This document shows positions 48,420 through 57,700 of a stretch of 64,000 nt of DNA, piece after piece. This stretch comes from Bacillus amyloliquefaciens DSM 7 = ATCC 23350. GTDB taxonomy: Bacteria > Bacillota > Bacilli > Bacillales > Bacillaceae. Within the stretch, counting starts at the first letter, position 1, and every line of letters begins with the position of its first letter. The DNA is taken from assembly GCF_000196735.1 (NCBI RefSeq), contig NC_014551.1, positions 1,545,001 to 1,609,000 on the forward strand, in the 5' to 3' direction. Both the position numbers and the translations under genes were made by a program. The notes below the pieces were generated by a model. The model was not told where the DNA came from and did not search any database. It saw only the letters and a program-made list of their open reading frames with translations.

Positions 48420-48446
48420 CGCTGTGTGATTAAGGGGGACATACAA

Positions 48447-49538
48447 ATGCGTATTGCAGTAAGCGGGGGCGGAACCGGAGGACACATTTATCCGGCTCTT
48501 GCTTTTATTAAAGAAGTTCAGCGCCGGCATCCGGATGTGGAATTTTTGTATATCGGAACAGAGAACGGTCTTGAGAAAAAAATTGTTGAACGGGAAAATA
48601 TTCCGTTTCGCGCCATTGAAATTACTGGTTTCAAACGAAAGCTTTCTTTTGAAAATGTAAAAACGGTCATGCGTTTCTTAAAAGGCGTGAAGAAAAGCAA
48701 ATCGTATTTAAAAGAATTTAAACCTGATGCTGTTATCGGTACAGGCGGCTATGTATGCGGACCGGTTGTATACGCGGCGGCAAAAATGGGGATTCCGACG
48801 ATCATTCATGAGCAAAACAGCCTTCCCGGCATCACAAATAAGTTTCTCTCGAAATATGTTAATAAGGTGGCGATTTGCTTTGAAGAGGCAAAATCGCATT
48901 TTCCTGCTGAAAAAGTTGTTTTTACGGGAAACCCGAGAGCCTCTGAAGTCGTCTCAATTAAGACAGGCCGCTCATTAACTGAATTCGGGCTGAAAGACAA
49001 TCAAAAAACGGTGCTCATTTTCGGCGGAAGCAGAGGTGCGGCTCCTATTAACCGTGCCGTTATCGATATGCAGGAAGAGTTGAAAACGAGACCTTACCAA
49101 GTTCTTTATATTACCGGGGAAGTGCATTACGAGAAAGTAACGGCTGAGCTGAAAGGCGGAAAAGCCGCTGATAATATGGTGACAAAACCGTTTTTGCATC
49201 AAATGCCGGAGTACTTACAGTCAATTGATGTCATTGTGGCAAGAGCCGGAGCGACAACGATTGCGGAAATCACCGCACTCGGCATTCCGAGTGTGCTCAT
49301 TCCGAGTCCGTATGTGACAGCCAATCACCAGGAAGTCAATGCACAGGCGCTCAGCCAGCATGACGCTGCGATCGTACTGAAGGAAACCGAGCTCAGCGGA
49401 GAAAAACTGATCGCTGCGCTGGACAAAATCGTAATGAATGACGAAACGTTAAAAGACATGAGTGAGCGGACAAAATCACTCGGTGTTCCGGATGCGGCAG
49501 CCAGACTGTACAGTATCATGGAAGACATTAAAAAATAG
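48447..49538 (+). CDS. murG: Lipid II synthase MurG
   Basis: A 363-residue GT28 glycosyltransferase that adds GlcNAc to lipid I. N-terminal [13 protein letters not shown] (about residues 7-19), second G-loop FGGSRGA near residue 193, and [12 protein letters not shown] near residue 262 for UDP-GlcNAc. ATG at 48447 after AAGGGGG. murB follows after 25 bp. Confidence 0.97.
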   Translation: MRIAVSGGGTGGHIYPALAFIKEVQRRHPDVEFLYIGTENGLEKKIVERENIPFRAIEITGFKRKLSFENVKTVMRFLKGVKKSKSYLKEFKPDAVIGTGGYVCGPVVYAAAKMGIPTIIHEQNSLPGITNKFLSKYVNKVAICFEEAKSHFPAEKVVFTGNPRASEVVSIKTGRSLTEFGLKDNQKTVLIFGGSRGAAPINRAVIDMQEELKTRPYQVLYITGEVHYEKVTAELKGGKAADNMVTKPFLHQMPEYLQSIDVIVARAGATTIAEITALGIPSVLIPSPYVTANHQEVNAQALSQHDAAIVLKETELSGEKLIAALDKIVMNDETLKDMSERTKSLGVPDAAARLYSIMEDIKK

Positions 49539-49563
49539 AGCAAATGGAATGCGGAGGTTTACG

Positions 49564-50475
49564 ATGGAGAACGTAATTCAGGAATTAAGAGACCGCGAAG
49601 TCGGCAAAGTGCTGGAACAAGAACCGCTCGCGAATCATACAACGATGAAAATCGGCGGACCGGCGGATATTTTGATCATCCCAAACCGTGTGGAAGCGGT
49701 CAAAGATATTATGAATATTGTGAAAAAATATGATCTGCCATGGACGGTTATCGGCCGGGGTTCAAATCTGCTCGTCCTTGATGAAGGCATAAGAGGAGTT
49801 GTCATCAAGCTGGGAGCGGGTCTCGATCATTTGGAGATTGACGGCGATCAGGTGACGGTCGGAGGCGGTTATTCAGTCGTCCGCCTTGCGACTTCCATGA
49901 GTAAAAAAGGAATGTCCGGTCTCGAATTTGCAGCAGGCATTCCCGGGTCAATCGGCGGAGCCGTCTATATGAATGCCGGGGCGCACGGATCTGATATGAG
50001 TGAGATTCTTGTGAAAGCCCGTATCTTATTTGAAGACGGCACAATCGAATGGCTGACGAACGACGAGATGGATTTCAGCTACAGAACGTCTGTGCTGCAG
50101 AAAAAACGTCCCGGCGTGTGTCTCGAGGCAGTTCTTAAGCTTGAGCAAAAGGAACGGGAAGCCATCACGGCGCAGATGCAGCAAAACAAAGATTACAGAA
50201 AAAATACTCAGCCGTACTCCAGCCCTTGCGCAGGAAGCATATTCAGAAATCCGCTGCCGAATCATGCCGGCAATCTCGTTGAAAAAGCGGGATTAAAAGG
50301 ACATCAGATCGGCGGAGCGAAAGTGTCCGAAATGCACGGGAATTTTATCGTCAATGCCGGAGGAGCGACTGCCAAGGACGTCCTCGATCTGATTGAATAT
50401 GTGAAAAAGACAATCCGTGAGCAGTATGATGTCGAAATGCATACAGAAGTTGAAATCATCGGCGGGAATCGTTAA
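49564..50475 (+). CDS. murB: UDP-N-acetylenolpyruvoylglucosamine reductase MurB
   Basis: A 303-residue FAD enzyme reducing UDP-GlcNAc-enolpyruvate to UDP-MurNAc. FAD-binding segment with [10 protein letters not shown] and [24 protein letters not shown] CAGSIFRNP loop near residue 226 carries Cys instead of the usual catalytic Ser position context; type IIb MurB lacks the Tyr loop. The ATG at 49564 follows GCGGAGG. The longer upstream reading overlaps murG and is rejected. Ends before a terminator. Confidence 0.95.
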   Translation: MENVIQELRDREVGKVLEQEPLANHTTMKIGGPADILIIPNRVEAVKDIMNIVKKYDLPWTVIGRGSNLLVLDEGIRGVVIKLGAGLDHLEIDGDQVTVGGGYSVVRLATSMSKKGMSGLEFAAGIPGSIGGAVYMNAGAHGSDMSEILVKARILFEDGTIEWLTNDEMDFSYRTSVLQKKRPGVCLEAVLKLEQKEREAITAQMQQNKDYRKNTQPYSSPCAGSIFRNPLPNHAGNLVEKAGLKGHQIGGAKVSEMHGNFIVNAGGATAKDVLDLIEYVKKTIREQYDVEMHTEVEIIGGNR

Positions 50476-50524
50476 AAGGTTCTCTGATTTACATGAGCTC
50501 ATGTGATATACTTTTAACAAATGT

Positions 50525-50555
50525 CAAACGGCATCACAGCATGCCGTTTGTTTTT
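50525..50555 (+). terminator. Terminator between murB and divIB
   Basis: CAAACGGCAT pairs with ATGCCGTTTG (10 bp, loop CACAGC), followed by five T. It breaks the dcw cluster before divIB. Confidence 0.85.
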
Positions 50556-50604
50556 CAATCAGACGAATGTCAAGCTGTTTCATTCTTAGTGAGGTGGACA
50601 GGCA

Positions 50605-51393
50605 GTGAACCCAAATCATGAAAGAGAAAAAATCGTAAATATTGAAGAACGGATTCCGAAAATCAAAGAGCAGCGGAAACAAAAAGCAAACCGCCGGCTG
50701 ATTTCATTCATTGTGCTCTTTTTTATGATGGTGCTGATCATCGTGTACTTGCAGATGCCGATCAGCAAAGTCTCTTCTGTCACCGTTTCCGGAAACGAAA
50801 ACGTATCTGAAAAAGAGATCACCGAGCTTTCTGATATACATAACGGACAAACCGAGTTCTGGAGTCTGAACAAGAAAAAAACAGAAGAAATGATTGAGCA
50901 GAACAAGCTGGTGAAAAAGGCGGACCTTTCAAAAGCATTTCCTAACAAAGTCAAAATTCACATTGAAGAATATAAGACCATCGCGTATCTGCAGCGAAAC
51001 GATGTGTATTATGAAGTGCTGGAGAACGGGACCGTGCTGCCGAACGAAGTCACGCCGGATGACGCGGGCCCGATTTTAGTTGACTGGACAAACGCGAAAA
51101 AGCGGGTCAAAATGGCGGAACAGCTTGATAAGCTTTCCGGTTCGTTAAAACAGTCGATTTCTGAAATCTACTACACTCCGGTAAAAATGGATCAGGACCG
51201 GATCAAGCTGTATATGAACGACGGATATGTAGTTACAGCTTCCATTAAAACGTTTGCCAGCCGGATGAAGACCTATCCTTCTATCGTTTCTCAGCTGGAC
51301 GGCGGGAAAAAGGGAATTATCCACTTAGAAGTCGCTACGTATTTTGAAGAATTTAACAAAGGTAAATCTGACAAGAAAAAAGAAACTGAATAG
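50605..51393 (+). CDS. divIB: Cell division protein DivIB (FtsQ)
   Basis: A 262-residue bitopic protein. Basic cytoplasmic tail (1-32), one helix (about 33-52), then an extracellular POTRA domain (about 53-122, PISKVSSVTVSGNENVSEKE) and a beta domain, with a Lys/Glu-rich tail. It stabilises FtsL-DivIC at the septum. GTG start after GAGGTGG. A hairpin overlaps its stop codon. Confidence 0.94.
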   Translation: MNPNHEREKIVNIEERIPKIKEQRKQKANRRLISFIVLFFMMVLIIVYLQMPISKVSSVTVSGNENVSEKEITELSDIHNGQTEFWSLNKKKTEEMIEQNKLVKKADLSKAFPNKVKIHIEEYKTIAYLQRNDVYYEVLENGTVLPNEVTPDDAGPILVDWTNAKKRVKMAEQLDKLSGSLKQSISEIYYTPVKMDQDRIKLYMNDGYVVTASIKTFASRMKTYPSIVSQLDGGKKGIIHLEVATYFEEFNKGKSDKKKETE

Positions 51394-51410
51394 TTCTAAA
51401 GAACTATTTT
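51389..51410 (+). terminator. Terminator-like hairpin at the divIB stop
   Basis: AATAGTTC (51389-51396) and GAACTATT (51401-51408) with loop TAAA, then TTT. A short A/T-rich stem that may end the dcw transcript. Confidence 0.45.
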
Positions 51411-51486
51411 CAAGGTGATTCAAAAGAATCTATTGCAATCAGCGGGGCAGCCGATATAACCGATAGCGGAATAATTATGACTATGT

Positions 51487-51645
51487 TTGTTTCTGCCGGG
51501 GATATGGCTGCCGAACAAGCGGAAAATTCTCAATGCAATGGGCGTGTTTTCTGCAGTGAGCATTGCATTTGGAATTTTCCTCCTGTTTCTTCTTTTTTTG
51601 GATGTTTCTGGCAATATCTATAGCTTTTCTGAAGATTCATCTTAG
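51487..51645 (+). pseudogene. Possible gene remnant or small membrane protein
   Basis: An open frame in the divIB-ftsA gap encodes 52 residues from a TTG (or 35 from an ATG at 51538). It has a basic stretch (NKRKILNAMG), one strong hydrophobic helix (VFSAVSIAFGIFLLFLLFL) and a short polar tail. No ribosome site is visible before either start, so it may be the decayed end of a lost gene. In B. subtilis this gap holds ylxW, ylxX and sbp, none of which I recognise here. Not identified. Confidence 0.25.
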
Positions 51646-51762
51646 TGTAGACTAGTGGAAAGCGGGTATATTTGCATCTGAATTGCACAGTGTGATCCGT
51701 GACAAGAAATTTTACGGTAAGGTGGGCCGTCTCTAAAAAAAATAAAAAAATAGCGATATAAA

Positions 51763-51791
51763 AGAGGATATACATAGAATATAACGAATAG
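51763..51791 (+). promoter_or_regulatory. SigH promoter of ftsAZ
   Basis: AGAGGATAT (51763-51771), 11 bp, AACGAATAG (51783-51791). It matches the SigH pattern RnAGGAwWW / RnnGAAT at all defined positions. This corresponds to the sporulation promoter P2 of B. subtilis ftsAZ, used for polar septation. Confidence 0.85.
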
Positions 51792-51875
51792 TTTCATTAA
51801 ACATAAATTGTGAGAAATCAGATAAGAATTTGTTGATGCTGTTGTTTTTGTTACACACTTGTAAAGCCACATTCA

Positions 51876-51904
51876 TTGTATTGTTGTTCCGCAAATAATA
51901 GAAT
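51876..51904 (+). promoter_or_regulatory. Candidate SigA promoter of ftsAZ
   Basis: TTGTAT (51876-51881), 17 bp, TAGAAT (51899-51904), 34 bp before ftsA. Likely a vegetative promoter beside the SigH one. Confidence 0.5.
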
Positions 51905-51937
51905 AGAATTGATCGAAATGTGAGGAGGTGCCATAGA

Positions 51938-53251
51938 ATGAACAACAATGAACTTTACGTCAGTCTTGACATCGGTACGTCCAATACAAAAGTGATCGTC
52001 GGAGAAATGACAGATGATTCCCTTAACATTATCGGAGTGGGAAATGTACCGTCTGAAGGGTTGAAAAAAGGCTCAATCGTTGATATAGATGAAACCGTTC
52101 ATTCTATAAGAAAAGCGTTTGACCAAGCTGAAAGAATGGTAGGTTTTCCGCTGAAAAAAGCCATTGTCGGCGTTAATGGAAATTATATTCATATTCAAGA
52201 TACGAACGGCGTTGTCGCTGTTTCCAGTGAAAACAAAGAAATTCACGTTGAAGACGTCCGCAGGGTGATGGAAGCGGCACAGGTCGTGTCAGTGCCGCAT
52301 GAGCAGCTGATCGTTGACGTCATTCCTAAACAGTTTATCGTTGACGGAAGAGATGAAATTACCGATCCGAAAAAAATGCTCGGAGTGCGCCTGGAAGTAG
52401 AAGGCACGCTGATTACCGGCTCCAAAACGATCTTACATAATTTACTTCGCTGTGTGGAGAGAGCGGGCGTTGAAATTACTGATATCTGCCTGCAGCCGCT
52501 TGCGGCCGGTTCGGCGGCTTTGTCAAAAGACGAAAAAAACCTCGGAGTCGCCATGATTGATATCGGCGGCGGCTCGACGACGGTGGCGGTATTTGAACAG
52601 GGGCACCTGAAGGAGACAGCCGTCATTCCGCTCGGAGGCGAAAACATCACTAAAGATGTATCGATCGGATTGCGCACTTCCACCGAAGAGGCTGAAAGAG
52701 TAAAAAAACAATTCGGACATGCATTCTACGATGAGGCTTCAGAAGATGAAGTATTCGAAGTCACCGTCATAGGAACGAATCAAAAGCAATCTTTTACACA
52801 GCAGGAAATTGCGAATATTATTGAAGCAAGAGTGGAAGAGATTCTGGAGATTGCCGCAACCGAAATTGAGCATATGGGAATTACAGATCTGCCCGGCGGC
52901 TTTGTGCTGACCGGCGGACAGGCCGCAATGCCCGGAGTGCTTTCATTGGCACAGGAAGTGCTGAGGCACAATGTAAGGGTCGCAAGCCCGAATTATATCG
53001 GTGTAAGAGACCCTCAGTATATGACGGGTGTCGGCCTGATACAATTTGCCTGCCGAAATGCCAGAATTCAGGGGAGAAAAATAGGCTTTCATATGCCGGA
53101 AGAAGCCGTGCAGGAAATCGCGGTCTCTTACGAAGAAGAACATCATCAGCGGCCAGAGGCGCAGCAGCGTCCAAAAGCAAAACAAAAAACACAAGCCGAA
53201 CACAACAAACCGAGCAAAATGAAAAAACTATTAAGCATGTTTTGGGAATAG
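51938..53251 (+). CDS. ftsA: Cell division protein FtsA
   Basis: A 437-residue actin-like ATPase that tethers FtsZ filaments to the membrane. Phosphate loops SLDIGTSNTKVIVGE (about 7-21) and MIDIGGGSTTVAVF (near 205), adenosine motif VLTGGQAAMPG (near 325), Gln/Lys-rich linker (QRPEAQQRPKAKQKTQ) and a C-terminal amphipathic membrane helix (MKKLLSMFWE). ATG at 51938 after GAGGAGGTG. ftsZ follows after 35 bp. Confidence 0.97.
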   Translation: MNNNELYVSLDIGTSNTKVIVGEMTDDSLNIIGVGNVPSEGLKKGSIVDIDETVHSIRKAFDQAERMVGFPLKKAIVGVNGNYIHIQDTNGVVAVSSENKEIHVEDVRRVMEAAQVVSVPHEQLIVDVIPKQFIVDGRDEITDPKKMLGVRLEVEGTLITGSKTILHNLLRCVERAGVEITDICLQPLAAGSAALSKDEKNLGVAMIDIGGGSTTVAVFEQGHLKETAVIPLGGENITKDVSIGLRTSTEEAERVKKQFGHAFYDEASEDEVFEVTVIGTNQKQSFTQQEIANIIEARVEEILEIAATEIEHMGITDLPGGFVLTGGQAAMPGVLSLAQEVLRHNVRVASPNYIGVRDPQYMTGVGLIQFACRNARIQGRKIGFHMPEEAVQEIAVSYEEEHHQRPEAQQRPKAKQKTQAEHNKPSKMKKLLSMFWE

Positions 53252-53286
53252 ATTGATAGTCATTCGGCAGATTAGGAGGATTTAGC

Positions 53287-54435
53287 ATGTTGGATTTCGA
53301 AACAAACATAGACGGCTTAGCATCAATTAAAGTAATCGGAGTAGGAGGCGGCGGTAATAACGCGGTCAACCGAATGATTGAAAACGAAGTACAGGGTGTA
53401 GAGTATATCGCGGTAAATACCGATGCCCAAGCTCTTAACCTGTCAAAAGCGGAAGTGAAAATGCAGATCGGAGAAAAGCTGACCCGCGGTCTCGGAGCGG
53501 GAGCGAATCCGGAAGTCGGCAAAAAAGCCGCTGAAGAAAGTAAAGAACAAATCGAAGAAGCGTTAAAAGGCGCTGACATGGTGTTCGTTACAGCCGGAAT
53601 GGGAGGCGGTACCGGAACGGGAGCCGCACCGGTTATTGCGCAAATCGCCAAGGACTTAGGAGCTTTGACTGTCGGAGTCGTAACAAGACCGTTTACATTT
53701 GAAGGGCGAAAACGCCAGCTGCAGGCTGCAGGCGGTATCACGGCAATGAAAGAAGCCGTTGACACGCTGATCGTTATCCCGAATGACCGCATTCTGGAAA
53801 TTGTCGATAAAAACACACCGATGCTTGAAGCATTCCGTGAAGCTGATAATGTGCTTCGCCAAGGGGTGCAAGGTATCTCTGACCTTATCGCGACACCTGG
53901 TTTAATCAACCTGGATTTTGCCGATGTCAAAACCATCATGTCCAACAAAGGTTCAGCATTGATGGGGATCGGGATTGCTACAGGCGAAAGCCGTGCTGCG
54001 GAAGCTGCCAAAAAGGCAATCTCCAGCCCGTTACTGGAAGCGGCAATCGACGGCGCGCAAGGTGTTCTAATGAACATTACGGGAGGTACAAACCTAAGCC
54101 TCTACGAAGTGCAGGAAGCAGCCGATATCGTCGCTTCTGCGTCTGACCCTGATGTAAATATGATTTTCGGTTCAGTTATCAATGAAAATCTGAAAGATGA
54201 AATCGTCGTCACCGTCATCGCGACCGGTTTTATCGAACAGGAAAAAGATGACTCAAAACCGCAGCGTCCGACTTTGAACCAAGGATTGAAGTCTCAAAGT
54301 CAGCCTGCTGCGAAACGTGAGCCGAAACGAGAAGAAACACAGCATCAAAATACGGTGAACCGTCATACGTCACAGCCGGCTGATGATGCCCTCGATATTC
54401 CTACATTTTTAAGAAACCGCAACAAACGCGGATAA
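53287..54435 (+). CDS. ftsZ: Cell division GTPase FtsZ
   Basis: A 382-residue tubulin homologue that forms the Z ring. GTP-binding [13 protein letters not shown] (about 18-30), the tubulin signature [11 protein letters not shown] (about 104-114) and T7 loop [11 protein letters not shown] (about 208). A disordered Gln/Lys-rich linker leads to the conserved C-terminal peptide [17 protein letters not shown], which binds FtsA, SepF, EzrA and ZapA-type partners. The same length as B. subtilis. Ends at a strong terminator. Confidence 0.98.
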   Translation: MLDFETNIDGLASIKVIGVGGGGNNAVNRMIENEVQGVEYIAVNTDAQALNLSKAEVKMQIGEKLTRGLGAGANPEVGKKAAEESKEQIEEALKGADMVFVTAGMGGGTGTGAAPVIAQIAKDLGALTVGVVTRPFTFEGRKRQLQAAGGITAMKEAVDTLIVIPNDRILEIVDKNTPMLEAFREADNVLRQGVQGISDLIATPGLINLDFADVKTIMSNKGSALMGIGIATGESRAAEAAKKAISSPLLEAAIDGAQGVLMNITGGTNLSLYEVQEAADIVASASDPDVNMIFGSVINENLKDEIVVTVIATGFIEQEKDDSKPQRPTLNQGLKSQSQPAAKREPKREETQHQNTVNRHTSQPADDALDIPTFLRNRNKRG

Positions 54436-54438
54436 TGC

Positions 54439-54475
54439 AAAAAGGACAAGACCACATGGTTTTGTCCTTTTTCTT
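54439..54475 (+). terminator. Terminator of ftsAZ
   Basis: AAGGACAAGACC pairs with GGTTTTGTCCTT (one G-T), flanked by A and T tracts. Confidence 0.9.
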
Positions 54476-54658
54476 TTTCACGACCAGTCTTCCTTCCTAT
54501 CCCCAATGATTCATACAGCGGAAAAAGAAACTTTATTCCTACGACGATTTGATTGTTTTTTGATTTCGGGTGACCATCTGACAGAATGTGACAATATCTG
54601 AATAGAAGATTGTCTACATTTAACGTACAACATCGAAATTACAAACGATTCCAATTAT

Positions 54659-54706
54659 GAGGGGGGATACCAATTTAATATTGCGTTTCCAGATAAGGGG
54701 GGATAC
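54659..54706 (+). repeat. Duplicated GGGGGGATAC element upstream of bpr
   Basis: GAGGGGGGATAC (54659-54670) and AAGGGGGGATACG (54694-54706) lie 36 bp apart. The second is the bpr ribosome site; the first is an exact copy without a long reading frame of its own. Confidence 0.75.
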
Positions 54707-54708
54707 GA

Positions 54709-57700
54709 TTGAAGAAAAAAACGAGAAAAAGATGGACAGGCTCCGTTTTAAGCGCGATTGTCGTCAGTTCACTGCTGTTTCCGGGTACGGCCGGAGCGAA
54801 CAGCACACCGGGAGCGGTTTCTTTCACCAAAGATCTTTCTGCCTCTAAGAGCATTCAGCATAAGATTTCCGATTCAGTCAAAAAGCGTTTGGAAAAAAGT
54901 GATAAAGTCACGTTTCTCATCAAATTTAAAGAGAAAGCCAATACGAAAAAAGCAGTTAAAGAAGCAGAAAAAAACGCCAAGTCTCAATCGCTTTCCGTGG
55001 CAAAAACCGAATATCAAAAGCGGTCAGCCGTCATCTCTTCTTTAAAAGTGGCGGCTCATGATGCGCAGCAAAATATGAAAACATATTTGGAAAAACAAAA
55101 AAAGAAAGGCAAGGCGGATCATATCCATTCCTATTATATTGTCAACGGAATGGCAGTCACTGCTTCGAAAGAGGTAATGGAAAAAGCCGCCTCATTTCCT
55201 GAAGTAGAAAAAGTTCTTCCGAATGAAAAGCGTCAGCTTACTCAATCAAAAGCTCCTTTTCAAATGAAGAAAAAACAAAAAGAGATCAAAGCAAAGGGAG
55301 GCATTGAATGGAACATCAGTCAAATTGACGCGCCGAAGGCATGGGCCTCAGGGTACGACGGCACCGGTACGGTTGTCGCCTCCATTGATACAGGGGTTCA
55401 GTGGGATCATCCGGCGCTTAAGGAAAAATACCGGGGGTACGATCCTAAAAACCCCGCAGTGCCGAACCATGAAATGAACTGGTATGATGCCGTGGCTAAA
55501 AAAGACGCGCCCTACGATGACCTTGAACATGGCACTCATGTAACAGGCACCATGACGGGTTCAGAACCTGACGGCTCAAATCAAATCGGTGTGGCCCCTG
55601 GCGCGAAATGGATCGCAGTAAAAGCATTTTCGGATGATGGAGGAACCGATGCCGACATTTTGGATGCCGGTGAATGGGTGCTTGCGCCAAAAGATAAAAA
55701 CGGTACTCCTCATCCCGAGATGGCGCCGGATGTTGTCAATAATTCCTGGGCAGGCGGCTCAGGAATCGATGAGTGGTACCGCGATATGGTGAATGCATGG
55801 AGAGCAGCAGGGATTTTTCCGGAATTCTCTGCGGGAAATGTAGACTTGTTTACACCGGGGGGGCCCGGTTCAATCGCAAATCCGGCCAATTATCCGGAAG
55901 CATTTGCGACAGGTGCGACCGACAGCCAAAAGAAACTCGCTGATTTCTCACTTCAAGGCCCCTCACCGTATCATGAAACAAAACCGGATATTTCGGCACC
56001 GGGAGTGAATATCCGTTCCTCTATTCCTGGGGGAACATATGAAGGCGGCTGGAACGGAACTTCAATGGCCGGACCGCATGTGGCAGCGACGGCGGCTTTG
56101 CTACGGCAGGCGAACGCTTCTATTACGGTCGATGAAATGGAAGACGTTTTGACGCGCACCGCCGAAAAGCTGACAGACTCCGATTTTCCGGAATCACCGA
56201 ATAACGGTTACGGCCACGGCTTAGTCAATGCTTTTGACGCTGTTTCTGCTGTAACAGATGGAATAGGAAGCATAGAAGGCAAGGTATCCTCTGCGGGTGA
56301 AGATCACAATCCGCCCAGCTGGCATCATGAACCCGTCTCAGAAGCTTACAAAGGTGCAAACCTCCCGTTAACGGTTACGGCGGAAGATGATGTAAGTGTG
56401 ACGGAGGTGTTACTTTCCTATCAGTTTGATAAAGGAGAGTGGAAAACGATCGCCGCCGTTCGAAAAAGCGGTGATGAAAAAAAGGGAACATACCAGGCGG
56501 ACATTCCGCACGTAACGGGCAGCACGGTAAGTTATAAATGGACAATAAAAGATTTCGGAGGTCATTCCGCAGAATCTGATACGTACCGGGCTGACGTAAA
56601 ACCAAGCATTACGGCGGGGTACAAAGAGGATTTTGAATCACAGCCGGCCGGCTGGTTCAGTTACGGGACACATGACCAATGGGAATGGGGAATCCCGAGT
56701 TCAGGGCCAGGCGCTGCATTTTCCGGAGATAAAGTATATGCGACGAACCTGTCCGGACCTTATGCCGATTCAGCCAATATGAATTTGGTGATGCCTCCGA
56801 TCCAGGTTCCGGATTCAGGAAGGTTGTTTTTGCAATTTAAAAGCTGGCACAAGCTCGAAGAATTCTTTGATTACGGGTATGTGTTCGTTCTTCCGGAAGG
56901 AAAATCAAATTGGGAGCAGGCGGCTGTTTACAATGGTGACTCCGCCGGATGGAACGATGAAGAAGCAGATTTATCTGCGTATAAAGGCCAAAACATAAAG
57001 CTTATGTTTAATATGCAGTCAGACGAAGTACTCAATGAAGACGGATGGTATATCGATGATGTCCGGCTTTCAAGCAGCTCTCTCGGCAAAGCAGCCGAAA
57101 AAAGGAAATCCAATAGACAAACAACGCCCGGTCATCTGAAGAAAAAAGCTGTCAGTCCGAAAGAGGCTAAACCGGCGGTGAAATCACCCGAGAAAACGGT
57201 GAAACGTGAAACCAATCTCCTGCCGCTCAGAGCGCAAATCAGTGTCGCCGAGACGGGGAAATCCGTGTATTCCGACCCTGCAACCGGAAGCTACAGCCTG
57301 TCTCATAAAGCGGGAAACTACACGCTGAAAGCTGAGGCTTACGGATTTAAGCCAGCTGTGAAACAAGTTTCCATTCAATCAGACAAAACCGCACAGGCAG
57401 ACTTTACCTTGGAGCAAATGCCGTCCGGTACGTTAAAAGGAACCATCACCAATCAGTCAACAGGCGAACCGGTGGAAGGGGCTGTGCTTTATGTTGTAGA
57501 GGATGCCGCAATTGAGCCGGCGGTGACAAATGATAAAGGGGAATATTCGCTTCAGGCGTACGAGGGCTCCTATACAATCAAAGCAGCCGCAAAAGGCTTT
57601 TACAACAGTGAATTTTCTGTTGATATCAAAGGAGATGCTGAAAAAAACGCCAAGCTTAAGCCGTATATCGGCTATGAAGGGGAAATTGCCTATGATAACG

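Noticed and set aside
52881..54077. 398-codon open frame antisense to ftsA/ftsZ
   Set aside because: No ribosome site, unnatural composition, and it lies fully opposite two certain genes; it is a shadow of their codon bias.
54657..54848. 63-codon frame overlapping the start of bpr
   Set aside because: Not a convincing gene: it overlaps the bpr signal peptide out of frame. Only its duplicated ribosome-like element is reported.
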